NCBI GenBank assembly: GCA_902493585.1
Contig: CABUPZ010000011.1
Coordinates: 1 to 55,911, forward strand
Reading direction: 5' to 3'
DNA: 55,911 nt
From: an uncultured Fusicatenibacter sp.
GTDB taxonomy: Bacteria > Bacillota > Clostridia > Lachnospirales > Lachnospiraceae
Shown here: piece by piece, positions 1-9,198 of the stretch
Layout of the letters: every line of letters begins with the position of its first letter
How positions within the stretch are numbered: position 1 is the stretch's first letter
Notes under the pieces: model-generated
The model's input: the letters and a program-made list of their open reading frames with translations, nothing else
What the model was told of the DNA's origin: nothing
The model's database searches: none
Program-made: the position numbers and the translations under genes

Positions 1-2268
1 GCAAACAAGAACTCCATCAAGATCATCGGTGACAACACAGATATGTACGCACAGGCTTACTTTGATTATGACTCCAAGAAGTCCGGCGGTGTTACCATGT
101 CTCACCTGAGATTCGGTAAGAAACCGATCAAATCTACATATCTGATCCATAAAGCGAACTTTGTTGCATGTCATAATCCTTCTTATGTACATAAATACAA
201 CATGGTTCAGGAACTGGTAGACGGAGGAACCTTCCTTCTGAACTGCCCATGGGATGAGGCAGGACTGGAAGAGCATCTGCCAGGCCAGGTAAAAGCATTT
301 ATCGCTAATCACAATATCAAATTCTACACCATCGACGGTGTGAAGATCGGTATTGAAACCGGTATGGGACCGACCCGTATCAATACCATCCTGCAGTCCG
401 CATTCTTCAAACTGGCTGACATTATTCCGCAGGACAAGGCAAACGAGCTGATGAAAGCAGCTGCAAAAGCTACCTACGGACGTAAAGGTGACGATGTCGT
501 TGCCAAGAACTGGGCAGCAATCGATGCAGGCGCTCAGCAGGTTAAAGAAGTAAAAGTTCCGGAAAGCTGGAAGAACGCAGCAGACGAAGGACTTCAGTCC
601 ACACATGCAGACAAGGGCTCCAAGGAAGTTGTTGAATTCGTAAACAACATCCAGTCCAAAGTTACTTCTCAGGAAGGAAACTCTCTGCCGGTATCCGCAT
701 TCAAGGATTTCGTAGATGGAACAACTCCGTCCGGTACCTCCGCATACGAGAAACGTGGTATCGCAGTCAATATCCCTGTATGGCAGCCGGAAAACTGTAT
801 CCAGTGTAACCGCTGTGCATATGTCTGCCCGCATGCAGTTATCCGTCCGATCGCTATGACTGCAGAAGAAGCAGCAAACGCACCGGAAGGAATCAAGACG
901 CTGCCGATGACAGGTATGCCGGAATACACCTTCACAATGGCTATTTCCGCACTTGACTGTACCGGATGTGGTTCCTGTGCAAACGTATGTCCTGGCAAGA
1001 AGGGCGTAAAAGCTCTGGCTATGGAAAATATGGAAGCAAACGTTGAGTCTCAGAAATACTTCGACTATGCAGCAGCTCTTCCGGAGAAATCCGATGTTGT
1101 TGCGAAGTTCAAAGAGACAACCGTTAAGGGAAGCCAGTTCAAGAAACCTCTGCTTGAGTTCTCCGGCGCATGTGCAGGATGTGGTGAGACACCATACGCA
1201 AAACTGATCACCCAGCTGTTCGGTGACAGAATGTACATTGCAAACGCAACAGGATGTTCCTCCATCTGGGGCAACTCCTCACCGTCCACACCATACACAG
1301 TAAACGACGCAGGCAAAGGCCCGGCATGGTCCAACTCCCTGTTCGAGGACAACGCTGAGTTTGGTTACGGTATGCTGCTTGCAAACAAAGCAATCCGTAA
1401 TGGACTGAAGACAAAAGTTGAAACCGTTATGAACAACGAAAATGCTTCCGAAGAAGTGAAGGCAGCATGCCAGGAATACCTGGATACCTTCAACGTAGGA
1501 GCAACCAACGGAACCGCTACCGACAAACTGGTAGAGGCAATCAAAGATATCGACTGCGATGTATGCAGAGACATCGTTAAGAACAAAGACTTCCTGGCTA
1601 AGAAATCCCAGTGGATCTTCGGTGGTGACGGATGGGCTTACGATATCGGATTCGGCGGTGTTGACCATGTTCTCGCAAGCGGACAGGATATCAACATCAT
1701 GGTATTCGATACCGAGGTTTACTCCAACACAGGCGGACAGTCTTCCAAGGCTACACCTACCGGCGCAGTTGCACAGTTCGCAGCAGGCGGTAAAGAAGTG
1801 AAGAAGAAAGACCTGGCAAGCATCGCAATGAGCTACGGCTATGTATACGTTGCTCAGATCGCTATGGGCGCTGACTATGCACAGACCGTAAAAGCGATCG
1901 CAGAGGCTGAGGCTTATCCGGGACCGTCCCTGATCATTGCTTACGCTCCGTGTATCAACCACGGTATCAAGAAGGGTATGAGCAAAGCACAGACAGAGGA
2001 AGAGCTGGCAGTAAAAGCTGGTTACTGGCATTGCTTCCGCTTCAACCCGGCACTGACCGCAGAAGGCAAGAGCGCATTCACTCTGGATTCCAAGGCTCCG
2101 ACCGGAGATTATCAGGAATTCCTGGATGGAGAGGTACGTTACAATTCTCTGAAACGTGCAAATCCGGAGAAAGCTGCAAGACTGTTTGCTAAGAACGAGA
2201 GCGAGGCTAAGGCACGTTACAACTACCTGACCAGACTCGGCGCTCTGTACAGCCCGGAAGAGCAGTAA
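1..2268 (+). CDS. nifJ: Pyruvate:ferredoxin (flavodoxin) oxidoreductase, 5'-truncated by window edge
   Basis: Oxidatively decarboxylates pyruvate to acetyl-CoA and CO2 while reducing ferredoxin, the central pyruvate step of anaerobes, in the cytoplasm. The frame is open from base 1, giving 755 residues of a protein that is normally about 1,170-1,180, so roughly the first 420 (pyruvate-binding part) lie upstream. Two 4Fe-4S motifs are visible at residues 266-276 (CIQCNRCAYVC) and 320-330 (CTGCGSCANVC). The cysteines expected to hold the cluster near thiamine are at 391, 394 (CAGCGETPYAK) and 651 (CINHGIKKGM). The thiamine-diphosphate motif starts with GDGWAYDIGFGG near 542 and continues to YSNTGGQSSKATPTG. 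Codon use is strongly biased, as for an abundant enzyme. A strong terminator follows. Confidence 0.97.
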   Translation, partial: ANKNSIKIIGDNTDMYAQAYFDYDSKKSGGVTMSHLRFGKKPIKSTYLIHKANFVACHNPSYVHKYNMVQELVDGGTFLLNCPWDEAGLEEHLPGQVKAFIANHNIKFYTIDGVKIGIETGMGPTRINTILQSAFFKLADIIPQDKANELMKAAAKATYGRKGDDVVAKNWAAIDAGAQQVKEVKVPESWKNAADEGLQSTHADKGSKEVVEFVNNIQSKVTSQEGNSLPVSAFKDFVDGTTPSGTSAYEKRGIAVNIPVWQPENCIQCNRCAYVCPHAVIRPIAMTAEEAANAPEGIKTLPMTGMPEYTFTMAISALDCTGCGSCANVCPGKKGVKALAMENMEANVESQKYFDYAAALPEKSDVVAKFKETTVKGSQFKKPLLEFSGACAGCGETPYAKLITQLFGDRMYIANATGCSSIWGNSSPSTPYTVNDAGKGPAWSNSLFEDNAEFGYGMLLANKAIRNGLKTKVETVMNNENASEEVKAACQEYLDTFNVGATNGTATDKLVEAIKDIDCDVCRDIVKNKDFLAKKSQWIFGGDGWAYDIGFGGVDHVLASGQDINIMVFDTEVYSNTGGQSSKATPTGAVAQFAAGGKEVKKKDLASIAMSYGYVYVAQIAMGADYAQTVKAIAEAEAYPGPSLIIAYAPCINHGIKKGMSKAQTEEELAVKAGYWHCFRFNPALTAEGKSAFTLDSKAPTGDYQEFLDGEVRYNSLKRANPEKAARLFAKNESEAKARYNYLTRLGALYSPEEQ

Positions 2269-2320
2269 AAAATTCCCTTGTGGAAGTAAAAGATAGTATT
2301 CAAGCGATGAAATAGAAATC

Positions 2321-2369
2321 CGCCCGCAGGCCGGTTCTTTCCGAGAATCCGGGCTGCGGGCGTTTTTTT
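2321..2369 (+). terminator. Intrinsic terminator of the PFOR gene
   Basis: GC-rich hairpin with arms CGCCCGCAGGCCGG and CCGGGCTGCGGGCG (one G-G mismatch) around a short loop, followed by seven T. It lies 52 bases after the PFOR stop codon. Confidence 0.9.
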
Positions 2370-2389
2370 CGGGCGGACGAAAAAAAACC

Positions 2390-2418
2390 TTGCAATCTGC
2401 TGGCAGAAGCGGTATAAT
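2390..2418 (+). promoter_or_regulatory. Promoter of tRNA-Tyr
   Basis: TTGCAA and TATAAT separated by 17 bases, 20 bases upstream of the tRNA. It sits directly after the PFOR terminator, so the tRNA is its own transcription unit. Confidence 0.8.
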
Positions 2419-2438
2419 GACAGAGTCGGTAAAGACAT

Positions 2439-2520
2439 GGACGGATTCCCGAGTGGCCAAAGGGGACAGACTGTAAATCTGCTGCAAATTGCTTCGATGG
2501 TTCGAATCCATCTCCGTCCA
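2439..2520 (+). tRNA. tRNA-Tyr (anticodon GTA)
   Basis: Class II tRNA of 82 bases without encoded CCA. Acceptor arms are GGACGGA and TCCGTCC, the anticodon loop CTGTAAA carries GTA at 2473-2475, there is a long variable arm, and the T loop reads GGTTCGAATCC. A terminator follows immediately. Confidence 0.95.
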
Positions 2521-2524
2521 GGCT

Positions 2525-2554
2525 GGAGTCACTGTGAAGTGGCTCCTTTTTTTT
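2525..2554 (+). terminator. Terminator of tRNA-Tyr
   Basis: Hairpin GGAGTCAC / GTGGCTCC with a six-base loop and eight T, four bases after the tRNA. Confidence 0.88.
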
Positions 2555-2561
2555 GTACACG

Positions 2562-2758
2562 GATTTTTGACGTTTTCTGTCAGATAACGGAATTTTGCCG
2601 TCGTTTTGACTGAAATACGTCGAAAAACATCGAAAGAATATAAAACATAACCAAAGAAATCTTAAAAATTCCAATGAAAAGAAAAAAATATTCTATGTTT
2701 CCGGAAGACGATATCCGTTATACTGTCAATATCAACAAGAAACACGGGAATGCGTGTT
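2562..2758 (+). promoter_or_regulatory. Control region of the mgl operon: repeated TTTTGAC boxes, -10 box and an inverted repeat
   Basis: About 200 bases between tRNA-Tyr and mglB. The upstream part holds two TTTTGAC boxes about 38 bases apart plus reverse-oriented GTCGAAA/TCGAAAG boxes, the kind of repeated half-site used by AraC-type response regulators. A good -10 (TATACT, 2719-2724) has no recognisable -35 at the proper distance, which fits an activator-dependent promoter. Just before the Shine-Dalgarno lies an inverted repeat, AACACG-N6-CGTGTT (2741-2758). The link to the YesN-like regulator at 7588 is inference. No known riboswitch fold was recognised. Confidence 0.45.
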
Positions 2759-2778
2759 GAACGGAAGGAGAAAAGAAT

Positions 2779-4092
2779 ATGAAGAAAAAAATGGTTGTAT
2801 TGACAATGGCAGCTTTGCTTGCATTCTCAGCAACTGCATGTGGATCTGACGGCTCATCAGGCAGCAGCACTGCAAGCACAGGAAGTACATCTGCACAGAC
2901 AGACAGCACCGCTTCGGAGACCGGCGGAGAGGTAGCAAACAAAGATAAACCGCTGGTATGGTTCAATCGCCAGCCGTCCAACAGTTCTACCGGAGAACTG
3001 GATATGACAGCGCTGAACTTCAACGAAGATACATACTATGTAGGTTTCGACGCAAATCAGGGTGCTGAACTGCAGGGTACGATGGTTATGGATTATATCG
3101 AGGCAAACATTGATACCATCGATCGCAACGGCGACGGTGTGATCGGCTACGTTCTGGCAATTGGTGATATCGGACATAACGATTCCATTGCACGTACAAG
3201 AGGTGTTCGTAAAGCCCTTGGCACAGGCGTTGAGAAAGACGGAGCGATCAACAGTGAGCCGGTAGGAACCAACACCGACGGATCCGCAACCGCTGTGCAG
3301 GACGGTACACTGGAAGCAGGCGGAAAATCTTATGTGATCCGTGAGCTTGCTTCTCAGGAAATGAAGAACTCCGCAGGAGCTACCTGGGACGCAGCGACTG
3401 CAGGAAACGCGATCGGAACATGGTCCTCCTCCTTTGGAGATGAGATCGATGTTGTCGTTTCCAATAACGATGGAATGGGAATGTCTATGTTCAATGCATG
3501 GTCCAGAGATAACGAAGTACCAACCTTTGGTTATGACGCAAACAACGATGCTGTTGCAGCGATCGCAGAAGGATATGGCGGAACCATCAGCCAGCATGCA
3601 GATGTACAGGCATATCTGACACTTCGTGTTCTGCGTAACGCGCTGGACGGTGTTGACATTGATACAGGTATCGGTACCGCAGACGAGGCAGGCAATGTTC
3701 TGAGTGATGACGTATACGTATACAACGAGGAAGAACGTTCCTACTACGCACTGAATGTTGCGGTTACTGCTGACAACTATCAGGAATTTACAGATTCCAC
3801 CAAGGTTTATGGGCCGGTATCCAATCAGCTGGACGAAAGCTCTCATGCAACTAAGAAAGTTTGGCTGAATATCTATAACTCTTCCGATAACTTCCTGAGT
3901 TCCACCTATCAGCCGCTGCTTGAGAAATATGACGACCTGCTGAATCTGGAAGTTGACTACATCGGCGGCGACGGACAGACAGAGTCCAACATTACAAACC
4001 GTTTGGGCAATCCGGGCCAGTATGACGCATTTGCGATCAACATGGTTAAGACAGGCAATGCCGCTTCTTATACAGCTCTGCTTAGTCAGTAA
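2779..4092 (+). CDS. mglB: Galactose/glucose-binding lipoprotein of an ABC importer (MglB family)
   Basis: Extracytoplasmic sugar receptor that delivers galactose or glucose to MglAC. The 437-residue product begins with a lipoprotein signal (MKKKMVVLTMAALLAFSATAC, lipid-anchored Cys21) and a Ser/Thr-rich tether. It then carries the periplasmic-binding fold, with the MglB-type calcium loop DRNGDGVIGYV near residue 116, comparable to the loop known in E. coli MglB. It is longer than E. coli MglB (about 330), with an insert-rich C-terminal third ending in an NMVKTGNAASY segment. The start has a strong GGAAGGAG site. It is followed by mglA and mglC in the same direction, and by a perfect intercistronic hairpin. 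Galactose preference is from family; glucose or xylose cannot be excluded. Confidence 0.9.
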   Translation: MKKKMVVLTMAALLAFSATACGSDGSSGSSTASTGSTSAQTDSTASETGGEVANKDKPLVWFNRQPSNSSTGELDMTALNFNEDTYYVGFDANQGAELQGTMVMDYIEANIDTIDRNGDGVIGYVLAIGDIGHNDSIARTRGVRKALGTGVEKDGAINSEPVGTNTDGSATAVQDGTLEAGGKSYVIRELASQEMKNSAGATWDAATAGNAIGTWSSSFGDEIDVVVSNNDGMGMSMFNAWSRDNEVPTFGYDANNDAVAAIAEGYGGTISQHADVQAYLTLRVLRNALDGVDIDTGIGTADEAGNVLSDDVYVYNEEERSYYALNVAVTADNYQEFTDSTKVYGPVSNQLDESSHATKKVWLNIYNSSDNFLSSTYQPLLEKYDDLLNLEVDYIGGDGQTESNITNRLGNPGQYDAFAINMVKTGNAASYTALLSQ

Positions 4093-4117
4093 TTTTTATC
4101 AAACAGTGAGACTTGCG

Positions 4118-4143
4118 ATTAGGGAGAAGAAATTCTCCCTAAT
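4118..4143 (+). other. Intercistronic mRNA hairpin between mglB and mglA
   Basis: Perfect 11-bp stem, ATTAGGGAGAA / TTCTCCCTAAT, closed by a GAAA tetraloop, 25 bases after the mglB stop and without a following T-run. Such structures between a binding-protein gene and its ABC genes commonly shield the upstream message from 3' exonucleases or act as partial terminators, so the receptor is made in excess. That role is inferred. Confidence 0.6.
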
Positions 4144-4216
4144 TGCTCTCTGTAAACGATCATGTATCTGCAGAATCTGAAAATATCCACATACATATAC
4201 AACAGGAGTAAAGAGT

Positions 4217-5725
4217 ATGGCAGAAAAGAAAGATGATATCGTCTTATCGATCCGTGGTATGAGTAAGTCCTTTGGCCGGAACAGGGTTCTGGATCACATC
4301 AATCTGGATGTGAAGCGCGGAACCGTTATGGGGCTTATGGGAGAAAATGGCGCCGGTAAGTCGACAATGATGAAATGTCTTTTCGGTACTTACCAGAAAG
4401 ATGAAGGCAATATCTTCCTTGACGGCAGGGAAGTGAGCTTTTCCGGACCGAAAGATGCTCTTGAGAATGGAATCGCCATGGTGCATCAGGAGCTGAATCA
4501 GTGTCTGGAAAGAAATGTGATTGACAATTTATTCCTTGGACGTTATCCGGTAAATTCCATGGGAATTGTCGATGAGGGACGAATGAAAAAAGAGGCATCC
4601 GAGCTTTTCCGAAAGCTTGGCATGACCGTCAACCTCACGCAGCCCATGCGAAACATGTCTGTATCTCAGAGACAGATGTGTGAGATTGCCAAGGCAATTT
4701 CCTATAATTCAAAGGTAATCGTTCTGGATGAGCCGACTTCCTCACTGACGGTACAGGAGGTTGACAAGCTTTTTGGGATGATGAGAATGTTAAAGGAGCA
4801 GGGAATCTCCCTGATCTATATTTCTCACAAGATGGATGAGATTTTCGAAATCTGTGATGAGATCTCGGTACTCCGGGACGGAAATCTTGTAATGACCAAG
4901 CGCACGGAAGATACCAATATGAACGAGCTGATCGCAGCCATGGTCGGACGTTCTCTTGACAACCGTTTTCCGCCGGTTGACAACAAACCGAAGGATGTGA
5001 TCCTGTCCATCCAGCATCTGTCCACAAAGTTTGAGCCGCATCTGCAGGATATCTCCTTCGATGTACGGGAGGGTGAGATCTTCGGACTGTACGGACTGGT
5101 AGGCGCAGGGCGGACCGAGCTTCTGGAAACCATCTTCGGTGTGCGCACCAGGGCGGCAGGGCGTGTCTATTTTAACAACCGCCTGATGAACTTCAACAGT
5201 GCAAAGGAAGCGATGGATCATGGATTTGCGATGATCACCGAGGAGCGGAAGGCAAACGGTCTCTTCCTGAAAGGCGACCTTACGTTCAACACGACGATCG
5301 CAAATCTGAATCAGTATAAGTCAGGACCGGCGCTGTCGGATGCAAAGATGGTAAAAGCCACTGCGAAAGAGATCAAGATCATGCACACGAAATGCCTGGG
5401 ACCGGAAGATATGATTTCAAGCCTTTCCGGCGGTAATCAGCAGAAAGTCATTTTCGGAAAATGGCTGGAGCGGGAGCCGCAGGTGTTTATGATGGATGAG
5501 CCGACCCGAGGAATCGATGTCGGTGCGAAATATGAAATCTATGAGTTGATCATCAATATGGCGAAGCAGGGAAAGACGATCATCGTTGTTTCCTCTGAGA
5601 TGCCGGAGATTCTGGGAATTACAAACCGTATTGGTGTTATGTCCAACGGACATCTTTCCGGAATTGTCAATACCAAAGAGACAAACCAGGAAGAACTTTT
5701 AAGGCTCAGTGCAAAATACCTATAA
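4217..5725 (+). CDS. mglA: Sugar ABC transporter ATPase, two-domain MglA type
   Basis: Energises sugar import at the cytoplasmic face of the membrane. The 502 residues contain two ABC domains, as in MglA/RbsA/XylG. The first has Walker A GENGAGKST (42-50), a VSQRQ signature variant and LDEPTSSL. The second has a degenerate Walker A (GLVGAGRTELLE), an LSGGNQQK signature and MDEPTRGIDVGAKY. This asymmetry is normal for the family. The gene sits between mglB and mglC, with GGAGT ahead of ATG 4217 and only 18 bases to the mglC start. It is almost certainly co-transcribed with both. Confidence 0.95.
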   Translation: MAEKKDDIVLSIRGMSKSFGRNRVLDHINLDVKRGTVMGLMGENGAGKSTMMKCLFGTYQKDEGNIFLDGREVSFSGPKDALENGIAMVHQELNQCLERNVIDNLFLGRYPVNSMGIVDEGRMKKEASELFRKLGMTVNLTQPMRNMSVSQRQMCEIAKAISYNSKVIVLDEPTSSLTVQEVDKLFGMMRMLKEQGISLIYISHKMDEIFEICDEISVLRDGNLVMTKRTEDTNMNELIAAMVGRSLDNRFPPVDNKPKDVILSIQHLSTKFEPHLQDISFDVREGEIFGLYGLVGAGRTELLETIFGVRTRAAGRVYFNNRLMNFNSAKEAMDHGFAMITEERKANGLFLKGDLTFNTTIANLNQYKSGPALSDAKMVKATAKEIKIMHTKCLGPEDMISSLSGGNQQKVIFGKWLEREPQVFMMDEPTRGIDVGAKYEIYELIINMAKQGKTIIVVSSEMPEILGITNRIGVMSNGHLSGIVNTKETNQEELLRLSAKYL

Positions 5726-5743
5726 CGAGGGAGCGTGACGGAT

Positions 5744-7399
5744 ATGGCGAATGCAAACAGTAAGATTCTTACGGCTGAGCAGGAAGCAAAGCTGCGTAAG
5801 CCGATCGATGAATATGTCGGAAAAATTCAGAAACAGATTGACAGTCTGAGAACTGACGGTACCGATAAAGCCGTTTCTATCCAGAATCAGATGGATGGAA
5901 TCAAGAGAGACAAGAGTCTCACCAAAGGTGAGAAAGAAAGCAGGCTTTCCAATGCCAGGACAGAACTGGAAAAGGCAAAAGCAGTGGAAGCAAAAAATAA
6001 AGATGAGATTGCAAAACTGATTGCCGATGCGGAAGCTTACATTAAGGCACACTTTGACACCGAGTATTATCAGCCGGTGAAAGAAAGCTGCGCACAGGAG
6101 AAAATGCGGGCGCAGGAAAAATATAATGCCAGAGTTGCGGAGCTGAAAAAACAGCATCAGGAAACCATGGCGAAGCTTTCGGATCATCAGGAAATCAAAG
6201 ATGAAAAGTACGTTCAGAAAAACCGTCTGTTCGATGCGAAAATGGAACGTGACAAAGATTTCCAGCAGATCAAGGACAGAAGACATAACGCTTACAGCTA
6301 TAAATATCATCTGATCGATATGCTCCGTATGTCGAAGTTCACATTCCTGGAGACAAGAGCGCAGAAATGGGAAAACTACAAGTATACGTTCAACCGCAGA
6401 AACTTTCTGCTGCAGAATGGTCTGTATATTGCGATTCTCCTGATCTTCATTGCGCTGTGTATCATTACGCCGGTGGTCAAAGGATCGCCGCTGCTTACCT
6501 ACAACAACGTGCTGAATATCCTTCAGCAGGCTTCTCCGAGAATGTTCCTTGCCCTTGGCGTTGCCGGACTGATCCTTCTGACCGGTACTGACCTTTCCAT
6601 CGGACGTATGGTTGGTATGGGTATGACCACGGCAACCATCATTATGCATCAGGGCATCAATACAGGTTCCGTGTTCGGACATGTGTTTGACTTTACAGGA
6701 ATACCGGTTGCAGGCAGAGTGGTTTTTGCACTGGTAGCGTGCGTGGTTCTGTGTACGTTCTTCACAACCATCGCAGGTTTCTTCACAGCCAAATTTAAAA
6801 TGCACCCGTTCATTTCCACAATGGCGAACATGCTGGTCATCTTCGGACTTGTTACATACGCAACGAAGGGTGTATCCTTTGGTGCCATCGAGCCGACGAT
6901 CCCGAATATGGTGATTCCGAAGATTAATGGTTTCCCGACCATTATCCTCTGGGCGGTAGCGGCGATCGTGATCGTATGGTTCATCTGGAACAAAACAACC
7001 TTCGGAAAAAATCTGTATGCGGTCGGCGGTAACCCGGAAGCAGCAGCGGTTTCCGGTATTTCCGTTTTCCGCGTAACCGTAGGTGCCTTCATTCTGGCAG
7101 GTATCCTGTATGGTTTTGGCTCCTGGCTGGAGTGTGCGCGAATGGTAGGTTCCGGTTCTGCAGCTTATGGACAGGGCTGGGAGATGGATGCGATCGCGGC
7201 CTGCGTAGTCGGCGGTGTATCCTTTACCGGTGGTATCGGTAAAATTTCAGGTGTCGTAGTCGGTGTCGTTATCTTTACCGCACTTACTTATTCCCTGACC
7301 ATCCTTGGTATCGATACAAACCTGCAGTTCGTATTCTCCGGAATTATCATCCTGGTGGCAGTAACACTTGACTGTCTGAAATACGTTCAGAAGAAATAA
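5744..7399 (+). CDS. mglC: Sugar ABC transporter permease MglC with long N-terminal coiled-coil extension
   Basis: Forms the membrane channel of the Mgl sugar importer. The C-terminal roughly 325 residues are a typical BPD_transp_2 permease, beginning at NGLYIAILLIFIALCIITPV (about residue 225) and containing the family motif GTDLSIGRMVGM. E. coli MglC is about 336 residues, but this protein has 551. The first 220 or so are hydrophilic, Lys/Glu/Gln-rich and predicted coiled coil (for example RTELEKAKAVEAKNKDEIAK). ATG 5744 is chosen because the GAGGGAG site at 5727-5733 is ten bases upstream; a GTG at 5735 would sit directly on that site. The extension is cytoplasmic by topology. Its function is unknown. 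Confidence 0.92.
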   Translation: MANANSKILTAEQEAKLRKPIDEYVGKIQKQIDSLRTDGTDKAVSIQNQMDGIKRDKSLTKGEKESRLSNARTELEKAKAVEAKNKDEIAKLIADAEAYIKAHFDTEYYQPVKESCAQEKMRAQEKYNARVAELKKQHQETMAKLSDHQEIKDEKYVQKNRLFDAKMERDKDFQQIKDRRHNAYSYKYHLIDMLRMSKFTFLETRAQKWENYKYTFNRRNFLLQNGLYIAILLIFIALCIITPVVKGSPLLTYNNVLNILQQASPRMFLALGVAGLILLTGTDLSIGRMVGMGMTTATIIMHQGINTGSVFGHVFDFTGIPVAGRVVFALVACVVLCTFFTTIAGFFTAKFKMHPFISTMANMLVIFGLVTYATKGVSFGAIEPTIPNMVIPKINGFPTIILWAVAAIVIVWFIWNKTTFGKNLYAVGGNPEAAAVSGISVFRVTVGAFILAGILYGFGSWLECARMVGSGSAAYGQGWEMDAIAACVVGGVSFTGGIGKISGVVVGVVIFTALTYSLTILGIDTNLQFVFSGIIILVAVTLDCLKYVQKK

Positions 7400-7420
7400 A
7401 AACAGTTATGCAAACGTGAC

Positions 7421-7463
7421 AAAGGCGCTGCTGTGCGGAACATTCTGCACGGCGGCGTCTTTT
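7421..7463 (+). terminator. Terminator of the mglBAC operon
   Basis: Continuous stem pairing 7423-7436 with 7447-7460 (AGGCGCTGCTGTGC against GCACGGCGGCGTCT, with G-T pairs), 10-base loop, then TTTT. It separates the transporter genes from the regulator genes. Confidence 0.82.
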
Positions 7464-7519
7464 CCTGACACCGGAGACAGCTGCCGCTCTGACATCCGCC
7501 GCCGGTTACGGTACGGTCG

Positions 7520-7549
7520 TTTACATTTTTCAGGGCGTTTGATATAATA
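7520..7549 (+). promoter_or_regulatory. Promoter of the two-component/sugar-binding gene cluster
   Basis: TTTACA and TATAAT separated by 18 bases, ending 38 bases before the response-regulator start. Confidence 0.7.
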
Positions 7550-7587
7550 CAAAACAAACGAGAAATACACAAATACGGAGAAAAACT

Positions 7588-9198
7588 ATGGAAAAATATA
7601 CGGTACTTTTGGTGGATGATGAAGAAGAAGTCATACAGGTGATCATGAAAAAAATCAACTGGGAAGGGCTCGGTTTTTCCGTGATCGGATACGCCAACAA
7701 CGGCGTGAAGGCGCTTGAGATGGTGGAGGAATTCCAGCCGGATGTTGTCATGACAGATATCCGGATGCCGTATATGGACGGGCTGGAATTATCCAGCCGC
7801 ATCAAGACAGAATTTCCGGCGACCAAGATCCTGCTCTTCACAGGGTTCGATGAGTTTGAATACGCGAAAGAAGCCATCCATCTGGAACTGGAAGAATACA
7901 TACTGAAGCCGGTCAATTCCGTGGAACTGACCAATGTGTTTACCAAACTGAAGATCAAGCTGGATCAGGAGATCAGCGAAAAGCAGAACGTGGAAGAACT
8001 GCAGAAGTATTATCTGGAATCACTGCCTCTCCTGCAGGCGAATTTCTATTCTACGTTGATGGAAGGAAGGATCAAAAGAGAAGATCTCCCCAAATATCTC
8101 TCCGACTATCAGATTTCCTTTACCGGTGCTTTTTTCTGCTGTGTGGTTGTCCATACTTCTTCCAGACGGGTGCCGAAAAATATGAACCCGCTGCTTCTTG
8201 CCACTTCTGTACAGAAACAGGTCAAAGAGTATTTTGGAAAAAAGTGGGACGCGAAATGTTTCAGCTATCTTGGCAACACCGTGCTGATTCCGCAGCTCAA
8301 CAGTGAAAACGAGGTGTCGGAACTGACGGATGAATGTGACCGGTTCTGCAAATACGCCGAGCGTATCATCGGCGCGGTAGTGACGGTGGGAATCGGACAG
8401 GTCTGCGAGGATATTCTGGAACTGGCACAGTCTTACAGCAGTGCGAGAGAGGCTGTCTCCTACCGGGCGATTTACGGAGCCTCACGGGCGATCAATATCA
8501 AAGAGATCGCGCCCCAGGAGATGAGCGAACCCGGGATTACCAATGACGCGGAACTGGCAAATCTGTTTAAGATGATCCGTGTGAGCTCCGAAAAAGAGAT
8601 TGTGGAGGCGGTGGATCAGTATCTGAACCGGATATCGTTTCCGTCGAAATCTCTGCAGCAGCACCATATTGCTGTGATGGAGCTGGTGAGCGCCTTGTAT
8701 CGGTTTGCGGTGAACAACGAAATAACGATCCAGGGATTTTCCGGGGATATGGGGAACCTTTACAGCAGCCTTCTGGAACTGGAGCCGGACGCCCTGAGAA
8801 AATGGTTTACGGATACCAGCCTTTCTTTCCATGAACAGCTTGCCAATGCGCGGAATAAATCCACCAAATCCTTTGTGTCGAAGGCAAAGGAATACGTCCA
8901 CAATCATTATTCTGATGAAGACCTTTCGCTGGATCATATCTGTCAGGCGCTTGGGGTGTCGAATTCTTACTTTTCTACGATTTTCAAGAAGGAGACGGGG
9001 AATTCTTTCATCGGATATCTGACGGAATACCGTATGGAGCAGGCTTCCCGCCTGCTGATGGAGACGAACGAAAAAAGCTATGTCATAGCAAAGAGCGTTG
9101 GCTATACGGATCCGAATTATTTCAGTTATGTTTTCAAGCGGCAGTTTGGCGTTTCACCTTCCAAATACAGAACGGAGCATGCAGAAAGTGAAAGATAA
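7588..9198 (+). CDS. YesN-type response regulator with AraC DNA-binding domain
   Basis: Phosphorylation-controlled transcription factor of 536 residues. The receiver domain is at residues 1-120, with the acidic pocket VDDEEE, phospho-acceptor Asp57 (VVMTDIRMPYMDG) and the switch lysine in YILKPVN. A middle region of about 300 residues resembles the poorly conserved linker of YesN proteins. Two AraC helix-turn-helix units close the protein (LSLDHICQALGVSNSYFSTI ... FKRQFGVSPSKYR). The kinase gene overlaps its end, and mglBAC lies directly upstream. It most likely activates the mgl promoter in response to extracellular sugar; that target is inferred from position. Confidence 0.9.
   Translation: MEKYTVLLVDDEEEVIQVIMKKINWEGLGFSVIGYANNGVKALEMVEEFQPDVVMTDIRMPYMDGLELSSRIKTEFPATKILLFTGFDEFEYAKEAIHLELEEYILKPVNSVELTNVFTKLKIKLDQEISEKQNVEELQKYYLESLPLLQANFYSTLMEGRIKREDLPKYLSDYQISFTGAFFCCVVVHTSSRRVPKNMNPLLLATSVQKQVKEYFGKKWDAKCFSYLGNTVLIPQLNSENEVSELTDECDRFCKYAERIIGAVVTVGIGQVCEDILELAQSYSSAREAVSYRAIYGASRAINIKEIAPQEMSEPGITNDAELANLFKMIRVSSEKEIVEAVDQYLNRISFPSKSLQQHHIAVMELVSALYRFAVNNEITIQGFSGDMGNLYSSLLELEPDALRKWFTDTSLSFHEQLANARNKSTKSFVSKAKEYVHNHYSDEDLSLDHICQALGVSNSYFSTIFKKETGNSFIGYLTEYRMEQASRLLMETNEKSYVIAKSVGYTDPNYFSYVFKRQFGVSPSKYRTEHAESER

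Noticed and set aside
1279..2532. Long minus-strand open frame (417 codons) opposite the PFOR gene
   Set aside because: It is the shadow of strongly biased codons in a clear PFOR gene; no ribosome site or family motif, and it crosses the tRNA and two terminators.
2562..2778. Possible riboswitch ahead of mglB
   Set aside because: No conserved riboswitch core was recognised; the features fit protein-binding repeats and a simple inverted repeat.
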